64,000 bases of DNA from Oscillospiraceae bacterium (GTDB lineage Bacteria; Bacillota; Clostridia; Oscillospirales; Ruminococcaceae), in contig WRLG01000008.1 in the NCBI GenBank assembly GCA_009777725.1, forward strand, positions 1 through 64,000, written 5' to 3'. The position numbers and the translations under genes are program-made. Position 1 is the first letter of the stretch. Every line of letters starts with the position of its first letter. Shown piece after piece: positions 52,037 through 58,851 of the stretch. The notes under the pieces were generated by a model. The model saw nothing but the letters and a program-made list of their open reading frames with translations, made no database searches and had not been told where the DNA came from.

Positions 52037-52312
52037 TTACTCTTCCTTGAGCTTAGCAAAGCAGTCGCTGCAATAAACAGGACGGTCTTCCCTCGGTCTG
52101 AAAGGAACTCTTGCGGTGCCGCCGCAGTCGGCGCAGGTCGCGTCAAACATTTCCCTTTCGGATTTTGAGCTGTTCTTTCTTGAATCCCTGCAGGGCTTAC
52201 ATCTCTGCGGCTCATTCACAAAGCCTTTTTCAGCGTAAAACTCCTGTTCGCCGGAAGTGAAAACGAAATCCTCTCCACATTCCTTACATGCTAATGTCTT
52301 GTCTTCGTACAT
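52037..52312 (-). CDS. small zinc-ribbon protein (probable zinc-binding, zf-trcl type)
   Basis: 91 residues with four Cys pairs: CKEC, CKPC, CADC and CSDC. The first part (LACKECGEDFVFTSGEQEFYAEKGFVNEPQRC) is a common small zinc-ribbon family in Firmicutes of unknown function; the second ribbon resembles those of DksA/TraR-like and CxxC-x-CxxC proteins. AGGGAAAT lies before the ATG. Confidence 0.85.
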   Translation of the reverse strand: MYEDKTLACKECGEDFVFTSGEQEFYAEKGFVNEPQRCKPCRDSRKNSSKSEREMFDATCADCGGTARVPFRPREDRPVYCSDCFAKLKEE

Positions 52313-52338
52313 TTTGATTTCCCTCGCTTAAAATAATT

Positions 52339-52420
52339 TGGACCACTCGGACGGACTTGAACCGACACCTTTGCCTTTGCCTTTGGAAAAACAACGCTCT
52401 GAACCTTAAGCTACTTGGTC
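52339..52420 (-). pseudogene. tRNA-like remnant
   Basis: On the minus strand: TAGCTTAAGG-TTCAGAGC resembles a D arm, GTCGGTTCAAGTCCGTC a T arm, and TGGTCCA a 3' end with CCA. But the acceptor strands pair only partly (GACCA with TGGTC, offset by two), the anticodon stem does not form, and the variable region is a GGCAAA hexamer repeated three times. So it is probably a degraded or rearranged tRNA gene and not functional. A folding program should decide. Confidence 0.4.
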
Positions 52421-52460
52421 ATATCATATAGGGAATAAGAACAATGCGAAACAAGTGTCA

Positions 52461-53000
52461 TTACGGTTGCCTGTCAATAACCGGGATTAAGCGTTTGATT
52501 TTTTTTCGGACTCTGTAAACCGCGTTGCCTACAGATTTTTCCGATACGCTTAATTTTCGCGCAATTTGAGAATACGGCAGGTCGTCAAGGTAGAGTCTAA
52601 ACACCTCCCATTCAAGCTTTGACAGCAACGATGAAATTTTACGGTAAAAATTATCGGAAAATTCCCGTTCCATGTAAATGCTCTCGGGGGAAACTTCGGT
52701 TGATATATCCGCGTTATCATTAAAATTGCTTAAATCGCTTAAATCAAACCGAACAGACTGACGCTTTTGAAGCTTGGAGGCTTCTGACTTCAGCTTGTTT
52801 GCAACGCAAACCTCCGCATATGCTGAAAAGGGCACACCGCTTTGCGGATTATAGGTTCTTACTGCTTTCAGCAGGGCTAAGAGCCCTTCCTGCGATAAAT
52901 CCTGAATATCGGCGTAATTATTTGAGTAGGAGCGGGCTTTTTTCCAAACAAAATTCAAGTAACGCAAAACAAGAACCGATTCATCGCTGTTATGAACCAT
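52461..53000 (-). CDS. SigH-like sporulation/stationary sigma factor
   Basis: 179 residues from ATG at 53000 (AGGAAAGGA upstream). Region 2 (YADIQDLSQEGLLALLKAVRTYNPQSGVPFSAYAEVCVANKL) and region 4 (LEWEVFRLYLDDLPYSQIARKLSVSEKSVGNAVYRVRKKI) are of the SigH/Sigma-30 type. In Bacillus and Clostridia SigH starts sporulation gene expression. It is shorter at the N-terminus than B. subtilis SigH (218) and stands alone, so a related sigma is possible. Confidence 0.8.
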   Translation of the reverse strand: MVHNSDESVLVLRYLNFVWKKARSYSNNYADIQDLSQEGLLALLKAVRTYNPQSGVPFSAYAEVCVANKLKSEASKLQKRQSVRFDLSDLSNFNDNADISTEVSPESIYMEREFSDNFYRKISSLLSKLEWEVFRLYLDDLPYSQIARKLSVSEKSVGNAVYRVRKKIKRLIPVIDRQP

Positions 53001-53068
53001 GTTTAAGGCTATCCTTTCCTGCACGCGTTTCAATTTAAATTGACACAAAGCCCAAACCGCTTATTATT

Positions 53069-53097
53069 ATTTTACATGTAAATATTGATTTTGTCAA
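53069..53097 (-). promoter_or_regulatory. sigma-A promoter of the SigH-like gene
   Basis: Minus-strand TTGACA (forward 53092-53097), 17-base spacer, TAAAAT (forward 53069-53074). The rest of the gap 53001-53324 is AT-rich and holds only this promoter and the leader hairpin of the next gene. Confidence 0.7.
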
Positions 53098-53260
53098 GTT
53101 ATTTTTTAAAAAATATTACAAATTGTAACTTTTTGTTATTATAATGAATTTATTTTGGTTTATTTTGTCTATATTGCATAGAAATTTTAAACTTTGAATA
53201 ATAATTATATTTTATACGCAGTATAATACTATGTTAAAATAAGCTTAATGAAGCAAGAGA

Positions 53261-53327
53261 AAGGGGGAGCAGACCATGCTGATTCTATAAACCGCTTGCA
53301 TTTAGGCGGAGCATGGTCATATTTATG
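53261..53327 (+). promoter_or_regulatory. leader hairpin that loops out the SD-to-start distance (copy B)
   Basis: AAGGGGGAG (53261-53269), then a perfect 9-bp stem GACCATGCT (53272-53280) / AGCATGGTC (53310-53318) with an inner CCGCTT/AGGCGG hairpin, then ATATTT and the ATG at 53325. The arrangement and the stem sequence match copy A at 15887-15951, while loop sequence and downstream gene differ; such compensatory difference suggests a conserved RNA structure. Confidence 0.55.
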
Positions 53328-53462
53328 GAAAAACCAAGGAAAAGCAAGGTGGATGAAATCCTCGCGGACGCCAAGCCTGCAAAAAACGACCCGAACGGCT
53401 CATACACGGGTTTACCGATTGATAAAAACGAAAAGCCCGTTCAAGATGCGGATGATTTGTAA
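53325..53462 (+). CDS. small hydrophilic protein with NDPNGSYTG and PVQDADDL motifs
   Basis: 45 residues: basic N-terminus (MEKPRKSKVDEILADAK), then NDPNGSYTGLP and the acidic end PVQDADDL. I recall similar short proteins in other Clostridia, with the same GSxTG and QDxDDL ends, but know no function. Its leader hairpin supports it as a real gene. It is not part of a wider operon: a promoter and strong hairpin follow. Confidence 0.7.
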   Translation: MEKPRKSKVDEILADAKPAKNDPNGSYTGLPIDKNEKPVQDADDL

Positions 53463-53513
53463 CATGTCTTTTACTTTCACAATGTTAACAAAATATTAAT
53501 TTTCAAAAACCCC

Positions 53514-53542
53514 TTGACATCATCGGCTCTACATGCTATAAT
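53514..53542 (+). promoter_or_regulatory. sigma-A promoter of the glutamate synthase operon or of a hairpin RNA
   Basis: TTGACA, exact 17-base spacer, TATAAT; predicted start about 53549, only 8 bases before a perfect 27-bp hairpin. Confidence 0.8.
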
Positions 53543-53556
53543 GCTAACAGTTGAAC

Positions 53557-53616
53557 AAAGGCGTTCATCAGATAAAGTAAAATTTTCGGATTTTACTTTA
53601 TCTGATGAACGCCTTT
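53557..53616 (+). terminator. perfect 27-bp hairpin at the start of a transcript (attenuator, terminator or small RNA)
   Basis: 53557-53583 and 53590-53616 are exact inverted copies around TTTCGG. The 3' arm ends GCCTTTTATAAT, a weak U tract. Because a promoter lies right in front, most of the first 70 transcribed bases is this stem. Confidence 0.7.
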
Positions 53617-53618
53617 TA

Positions 53619-53710
53619 TAATTAACAATGAATAATTAACAATTAACAATTAAATTGTTAATTAACTAATTACAATTGTTAACTGTTCATTGTTCATTGT
53701 TAATTGATTT
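53619..53710. repeat. heptamer inverted repeat before the glutamate synthase operon
   Basis: Left units (AACAATGAATAATTAACAATT) and right units (ACTGTTCATTGTTCATTGTTAATTG) form a long imperfect hairpin ending 12 bases before the first gene's start. Confidence 0.85.
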
Positions 53711-53722
53711 AGGGGGGATTTT

Positions 53723-54811
53723 ATGTTGCGCGAGGGAGAGGTTAGGATTCCTTCGGGGTGCGCTGTTTCGGGGATTTTTGACAGGACGGGCGGGCGGATG
53801 AGCGGGGAGAATATTATCAAATCAATTGAGGTCATGCACGACCGCTCAAACGGGCTGGGCGGCGGATTTGCTGCTTACGGTATCTACCCCGAATATAAGG
53901 ATTTTTATGCTTTTCATATATTTTATGACAGCGCGGAAGCCAAAAGAGATTGCGAGGATTTTTTGGAGCGGCATTTTGATATAATCAATCTCTCGAAAAT
54001 CCCTGTCCGCAGAATGAAAGAGATTACGGATGAGCCTAAAATATGGCGGTATTTTGTCGCGCCGCTCCCTACAAGGCTTGCCCAAAGCCAGCTTGATGAG
54101 CGGGAGTTTGTCGTAAAATGCGTGTTTAGGGTTAATACGCAAATCAAAGGCGCGTATGTCTTTTCAAGCGGGAAAAACATGGGGGTTTTTAAGGCTGTAG
54201 GCTTCCCCGAAGATGTTGGCAGGTTTTACCGATTGGAGGAATATGCGGGCTACTGCTTTACCGCCCACGGGCGTTACCCGACCAATACCCCCGGCTGGTG
54301 GGGCGGCGCACACCCCTTTGCTTTGCTTGATTATTCCGTAGTCCATAACGGTGAAATATCCTCCTACGATGCTAACCGCCGCGCAATCGAAATGCACGGA
54401 TACAAATGCACGCTACAGACCGATACAGAGGTGATTACCTATATAATAGACTATCTTAACAGAAAACAGGGGCTTTCGTTTAAAGAAACAGCCGCCGTCA
54501 TAGCCGCTCCGTTCTGGCAGACTATAGAGAAAATGCCCGCGGAGCAAAAAGAAACGCACGAATATCTGCGGACTATGTTTGCAAGTCAATTAATAACCGG
54601 ACCGTTTTCAATATTAGTAGGCTTTGAGGGCGGGCTTATGGCACTAAATGACAGGCTGAAGCTTAGAAGCATGGTAGTAGCCGAAAAGGGCGATTTAACA
54701 TATATATCCAGCGAGGAATCCGCAATAAGAATAATCGAGCCAAGCCTAGACAACGTATGGTCGCCCGCAGGAGGACAGGTTGTTCAATTAACAATGAATA
54801 ATGAACAATGA
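53723..54811 (+). CDS. glutamate synthase, class-II glutamine amidotransferase subunit (split GltB1 type)
   Basis: 362 residues. Ntn-type amidotransferase: putative nucleophile Cys13 in IPSGCAVSGIFDR, RYPTNTPGWWGGAHPF, VVHNGEISSYDANR, and TDTEVITYIIDYL. The Cys follows a 12-residue leader, so processing or an internal nucleophile is expected, as in archaeal-type GltB1. It releases ammonia from glutamine for the FMN subunit downstream. The last residues (VVQLTMNNEQ) and the stop are encoded by heptamer repeats. First gene of the operon. Confidence 0.9.
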   Translation: MLREGEVRIPSGCAVSGIFDRTGGRMSGENIIKSIEVMHDRSNGLGGGFAAYGIYPEYKDFYAFHIFYDSAEAKRDCEDFLERHFDIINLSKIPVRRMKEITDEPKIWRYFVAPLPTRLAQSQLDEREFVVKCVFRVNTQIKGAYVFSSGKNMGVFKAVGFPEDVGRFYRLEEYAGYCFTAHGRYPTNTPGWWGGAHPFALLDYSVVHNGEISSYDANRRAIEMHGYKCTLQTDTEVITYIIDYLNRKQGLSFKETAAVIAAPFWQTIEKMPAEQKETHEYLRTMFASQLITGPFSILVGFEGGLMALNDRLKLRSMVVAEKGDLTYISSEESAIRIIEPSLDNVWSPAGGQVVQLTMNNEQ

Positions 54812-54842
54812 ACCATTATAATTAGTTAATTAACAATTAAAG
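54783..54842. repeat. heptamer cluster across the end of the amidotransferase gene
   Basis: ACAATGA/ATAATGA/ACAATGA units begin within the last 10 codons, contain the stop and continue as TTAGTTAATTAACAATTA up to the next ribosome-binding site. Confidence 0.8.
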
Positions 54843-54861
54843 TTCGTTAAGGAGTAGATTT

Positions 54862-56364
54862 ATGATTAATTATTTGTACCCGCTTTATGAGATTGTGCGG
54901 AATTATGACAGGTGCATTGCTTGCAGGGTTTGCGAGCGGCAGTGCGCTAATGAGGTTCATGAGTATATTTGCGATGCGGACAAGGTGGTTTGCGATGACT
55001 CTAAGTGTGTGAACTGCCATCGCTGCGTAGCTCTTTGTCCGACAAGGGCTTTGAAAATTGTTAAGAGCGGGAATACATACAGGGAAAATGCGAACTGGTC
55101 TTGCAAGACGATTGATGAGATTTATAAACAGGCGGGGAGCGGCGGCGTGCTTTTATCGGGGATGGGCAACCCTGAAAAATATCCTGTTTATTTTGACAAA
55201 ATTCTTCTTAATGCAAGCCAAGTAACAAATCCGCCGATTGACCCTTTAAGAGAGCCTATGGAAACAAAGGTTTCATTGGGCGCAAAGCCTAAAGCTGTTG
55301 AGCGGGATGAAAACGGCAGAATCATAAACAATCTCCCCCCGCAGATTAAGCTTTCAATGCCGCTTATGTTTTCTGCCATGAGCTACGGCTCAATTAGCTA
55401 TAACGCACACGAGAGTTTAGCGCGCGCCGCTTGTGAGCTCGGAATTTTATATAACACGGGCGAGGGCGGATTGCATGAGGATTTTTATCAATACGGTAAT
55501 AACACAATCGTGCAGGTTGCTTCGGGGCGGTTCGGCGTTCATACGGGGTACTTAAACGCGAGCGCGGCGATTGAAATTAAAATGGGGCAGGGCGCAAAGC
55601 CCGGTATCGGCGGGCATTTACCGGGCACAAAAATAGTCGGCGATATAGCTAAAACCAGAATGATTCCCGAGGGGAGCGATGCGATTTCACCTGCGCCCCA
55701 CCATGACATATACTCAATCGAGGATTTGCGCCAGCTTGTCTATTCCTTAAAAGAGGCTACCGGCTATAAAAAGCCTGTTATTGTAAAAATAGCCGCCGTT
55801 CATAACATTACGGCGATTGCAAGCGGCATTGCCAGAAGCGGCGCGGATATGATTGCTATTGACGGATTCAGAGGGGGAACAGGGGCAGCTCCGACCCGAA
55901 TCCGCGATAATGTCGGCATTCCGATTGAGCTTGCTTTGGCGGGGGTTGACAAACGCTTGCGCGATGAGGGAATCCGCGATAACGTATCTATTGTAGTCGG
56001 CGGGAGCATACGTTCAAGCTCTGATGTGGTCAAAGCTGTTGCGCTGGGCGCGGACTCTGTTTATATTGCGTCTGCCGCACTGATTGCTATGGGCTGTCAC
56101 CTTTGCAGGAATTGTCACGGCGGTAAATGCAATTGGGGGATAGCAACGCAGATTCCCGAATTAGTTAAACGCTTAAACCCCGATTTGGGTTATAAAAGAC
56201 TTGTGAACTTATTAACCGCTTGGGAGCATGAAATCAAAGAAATGATGGGCTTAATGGGCATTAATTCAATAGAGAGCCTTAAAGGTAACAGACTGATGCT
56301 CAGAGGAGTAGGCTTAAGCGACAGAGAGCTTGAAATATTAGGCATTAAATACGCAGGAAGCTAG
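54862..56364 (+). CDS. glutamate synthase, FMN-binding catalytic subunit with N-terminal ferredoxin domain (split GltB2 type)
   Basis: 500 residues. Residues 10-75 hold two Cys-rich cluster motifs (CIACRVCERQC, CVNCHRCVALCP). The rest is the alpha/beta-barrel glutamate synthase domain: MFSAMSYGSISYNAHESLARAA, GDAISPAPHHDIYSIEDL, IDGFRGGTGAAPTRIRDN, and the 3Fe-4S motif CHLCRNCHGGKCNWG. It makes glutamate from 2-oxoglutarate and ammonia. The ferredoxin domain suggests electrons from ferredoxin or via the two next subunits. Confidence 0.94.
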   Translation: MINYLYPLYEIVRNYDRCIACRVCERQCANEVHEYICDADKVVCDDSKCVNCHRCVALCPTRALKIVKSGNTYRENANWSCKTIDEIYKQAGSGGVLLSGMGNPEKYPVYFDKILLNASQVTNPPIDPLREPMETKVSLGAKPKAVERDENGRIINNLPPQIKLSMPLMFSAMSYGSISYNAHESLARAACELGILYNTGEGGLHEDFYQYGNNTIVQVASGRFGVHTGYLNASAAIEIKMGQGAKPGIGGHLPGTKIVGDIAKTRMIPEGSDAISPAPHHDIYSIEDLRQLVYSLKEATGYKKPVIVKIAAVHNITAIASGIARSGADMIAIDGFRGGTGAAPTRIRDNVGIPIELALAGVDKRLRDEGIRDNVSIVVGGSIRSSSDVVKAVALGADSVYIASAALIAMGCHLCRNCHGGKCNWGIATQIPELVKRLNPDLGYKRLVNLLTAWEHEIKEMMGLMGINSIESLKGNRLMLRGVGLSDRELEILGIKYAGS

Positions 56365-56374
56365 GAGTTTGTTT

Positions 56375-56821
56375 ATGAAGAGGGTTTATGTTAATGAGCA
56401 GTGGTGTTTGGGATGTCGGCTTTGTGAGTATTACTGCGCTTTTGCAGGTATCGGCGGGGCGGATATGGCTAGGACCTTAAAGGGTGTTAAAATTAATCCG
56501 AGGATTTGTGTTGAGGAAAATAATGGCATTTCATTTGCTGTTTCATGCCGCCATTGTGAAGAGCCTCTTTGCGTTAAAAGTTGTATAACAGGAGCTTTGA
56601 CAGTGAACAGTGACGGCGGGGTTATTGTTGTGGATAAGTCGCGGTGCGTGGGGTGTTATACTTGTATTTTGTCTTGCCCTTACGGGGCTGTGTCGCCGTC
56701 TGACGATGGGGTTATTCAAAAGTGCGAGCTATGCGTTAAGACTGTTTCGGGTGTTCCGGCTTGCGTTCAGGGCTGTCCTAATAACGCGATTGTGTTTGAA
56801 GAGAGGTGCGTGGCTTTATGA
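56375..56821 (+). CDS. 4Fe-4S dicluster electron-transfer subunit
   Basis: 148 residues with four Cys clusters in the DMSO-reductase-type ferredoxin order (CLGCRLCEYYC, CRHCEEPLCVKSC, CVGCYTCILSCP, CELCVKTVSGVPACVQGCP). It should pass electrons between the FAD subunit and the FMN subunit. ATG 56375 after AGGAG; overlap ATGA with the next gene shows tight coupling. Confidence 0.88.
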   Translation: MKRVYVNEQWCLGCRLCEYYCAFAGIGGADMARTLKGVKINPRICVEENNGISFAVSCRHCEEPLCVKSCITGALTVNSDGGVIVVDKSRCVGCYTCILSCPYGAVSPSDDGVIQKCELCVKTVSGVPACVQGCPNNAIVFEERCVAL

Positions 56822-58047
56822 AATATGTAATCATCGGCAATTCGGCGGCGGGGGTTGGTTGTATTGAGGGGATTCGGCAGGTTGACAGGGAGGGCGAAAT
56901 CACCGTCATTTCAAACGAGCCTTATCATACATATTCGCGCCCGCTGATTTCCTACCTTTTATATGGTAAGACTGACGAACAAAAAATGAAATACCGCCCT
57001 GATGATTTTTATGAAAAAAATAACGTCAATTTTATATACGGCAATGTAACAAAGATTGACAGCACCGCAAAAACAGTTGAGTATGAAACCTCAATCCTCG
57101 TTTACGATAAACTGCTTGTCGCTACGGGTTCGCGGGCGTTTGTGCCGCCGTTTGCGGGGCTTGACGGCGTTGCGGAAAGATATACCTTTATGTCGCTTAA
57201 TGATGCTAAAGCTCTTGAACAGGCGATTAGTCAAGATAAGCGGGTATTAATCGTCGGGGCGGGATTAATCGGGCTGAAATGCGCGGAGGGGATTGCCGCT
57301 AGAGTTAAATCCGTAACCGTTGCGGATTTGGCTGACAGAATATTGCCGAGCATATTGGACGAACAGGGCGCGGGCATTGTTCAACGGCATATTGAAAGCA
57401 AGGGCATTAAATTTAAATTATCAGCAAATATAACCCGCTTTGAGGGGAATACGGCAATACTTGACGGCGGCGATGCGATTGATTTTGATATTCTCGTACT
57501 GGCTGTAGGCGTTCGCCCGAATACCGCGCTTTTAGGGGGCATTGCCGACATTGATAAGGGCATCATCGTAAATGAAAAATCCGAGACATCAGCAGAGAAT
57601 ATTTACGCGGCAGGCGATTGCACGCAGACAATTGATGCTTCAAGCGGCAAAAGTAAAATCATGGCTCTGTTGCCTAACGCGTATATGCAGGGGGAAATAG
57701 CGGGGCTCAATATGGCGGGATTTACATCAACCCTAAAACCTCGCTTTATTCCCATGAATGCCATAGGCTTTTTCGGGCTTCATATTATAACGGCAGGGGG
57801 GTGTCAATTAACAATTGATAATGGACAATTGACAATTAATAAGTCCGATAATTACAGGCGGTTTTTTGTTGATAATGGGGTTTTGAGGGGGTATATTTTG
57901 ATTGGGAATGTTGAAAAGGCGGGGATTTATACAAGCCTTATACGCGAGCAGATTCCGCTTGTTCATATTGATTTTGAATTGCTCAAAGAAAAACCCGGGC
58001 TTATGGCATTTTCAAGAGAGGATAGAGCTAAAAAGTTAACAATATAA
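56818..58047 (+). CDS. FAD/NAD(P)-dependent oxidoreductase of the glutamate synthase operon, carrying an in-frame heptamer insert
   Basis: 409 residues. FAD motif VIIGNSAAGVGCIEGIR, NAD motif LIVGAGLIGLKCAEGIA, and the second FAD motif NIYAAGDCTQ, as in NADH-dependent nitrite-reductase-like or rubredoxin reductases. It likely feeds NAD(P)H electrons to the ferredoxin subunit. Between the NAD/FAD part and the C-terminal domain, about residues 329-342, the chain reads CQLTIDNGQLTIN, encoded by heptamer repeats (57805-57843). The end AKKLTI also runs into a repeat, which gives the stop codon. Confidence 0.88.
   Translation: MKYVIIGNSAAGVGCIEGIRQVDREGEITVISNEPYHTYSRPLISYLLYGKTDEQKMKYRPDDFYEKNNVNFIYGNVTKIDSTAKTVEYETSILVYDKLLVATGSRAFVPPFAGLDGVAERYTFMSLNDAKALEQAISQDKRVLIVGAGLIGLKCAEGIAARVKSVTVADLADRILPSILDEQGAGIVQRHIESKGIKFKLSANITRFEGNTAILDGGDAIDFDILVLAVGVRPNTALLGGIADIDKGIIVNEKSETSAENIYAAGDCTQTIDASSGKSKIMALLPNAYMQGEIAGLNMAGFTSTLKPRFIPMNAIGFFGLHIITAGGCQLTIDNGQLTINKSDNYRRFFVDNGVLRGYILIGNVEKAGIYTSLIREQIPLVHIDFELLKEKPGLMAFSREDRAKKLTI
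57805..57843. repeat. in-frame heptamer repeat inside the FAD oxidoreductase gene
   Basis: Five heptamer-like units (TCAATTA, ACAATTG, ATAATGG, ACAATTG, ACAATTA) encode QLTIDNGQLTIN without a stop. Three units make 21 bases, so the peptide has a seven-residue period. Confidence 0.85.
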
Positions 58048-58110
58048 TTAAATTATCGGCGAAGCCGATACCATAATTGTTAATTGTTAACTGTTAATTG
58101 TTAATTGAAA
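58034..58110. repeat. heptamer-bounded inverted repeat before the GXGXG subunit gene
   Basis: GTTAACAATATAATT on the left, ATCGGCGAAGCCGAT in the middle and four TTGTTAA/CTGTTAA units on the right. The middle palindrome matches the one inside the flgK-flgL element at about 10148-10164. Confidence 0.8.
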
Positions 58111-58123
58111 AGGGGTGTTTAGT

Positions 58124-58840
58124 TTGAATATATCGGCTGAAAATATTGATTTCAGGGAGCTTAACAGGCAAATCAGGGGGGCTGAGGGTAATGTTATGAT
58201 TACTGATTGCTGCGGGCAGAGGTTTATCGGGAGCGGAATGTCCGGCAAAAATATCAGTATAAACGGAACGCCGGGGAACGCTTTGGGTGCGTACCTTGAC
58301 GGCGGGAGCATAGAGGTAAACGGCAACGCCCAAGATGCTGTCGGCGATACGATGAACGACGGCAAAATCATTATACGCGGACATGCGGGCGATGCTTTGG
58401 GCTATGCTATGCGCGGCGGATTAATATGTGTTCGCGGCAATGCGGGCTACAGGACGGGGATTCACATGAAGCAATATAGAGATAAAAAACCCGTTATTGT
58501 AATCGGCGGCAAGGTCGGCAGTTTTTTGGGCGAATATCTCGCGGGCGGGCTGATTATCGTGCTGGGGAGCGGCGCGGACGAAGTCCCCGTAGGCAATTTC
58601 ACGGGGACAGGTATGCACGGCGGCAAAATCTTTATCAGAACCCAAAAGGAGCTTGACAACCTCCCCTCACAGGTAACGGCTGAAATCGCCTCACAAGAGG
58701 ATTTAGAGGAAATTTATGAATATATCTCCGAATTTTCAAGCTATTTCGGTTTAAGCGCGGAAAAGCTTTTAAATGACAGATATTATATCTTAAAACCCAA
58801 CGCAAAAAATCCGTATAAACAGCTTTATATAGCGAATTAA
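58124..58840 (+). CDS. glutamate synthase GXGXG-domain subunit (split GltB3 type)
   Basis: About 238 residues of repeated G-x-x-G right-handed beta-helix (GNVMITDCCGQRFIGSGMSG, GGSIEVNGNAQDAVGDTMNDG, GHAGDALGYAMRGG, GKVGSFLGEYLAGGLIIVLG), the C-terminal domain of large GltB subunits as a separate protein. It shapes the ammonia tunnel in fused enzymes. Start is GTG 58115 or TTG 58124; AAAAGGGG fits the latter better. It completes the split enzyme, 76 bases after the oxidoreductase, with a repeat in between. Confidence 0.88.
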   Translation: MNISAENIDFRELNRQIRGAEGNVMITDCCGQRFIGSGMSGKNISINGTPGNALGAYLDGGSIEVNGNAQDAVGDTMNDGKIIIRGHAGDALGYAMRGGLICVRGNAGYRTGIHMKQYRDKKPVIVIGGKVGSFLGEYLAGGLIIVLGSGADEVPVGNFTGTGMHGGKIFIRTQKELDNLPSQVTAEIASQEDLEEIYEYISEFSSYFGLSAEKLLNDRYYILKPNAKNPYKQLYIAN

Positions 58841-58851
58841 GGGGGGGAATT

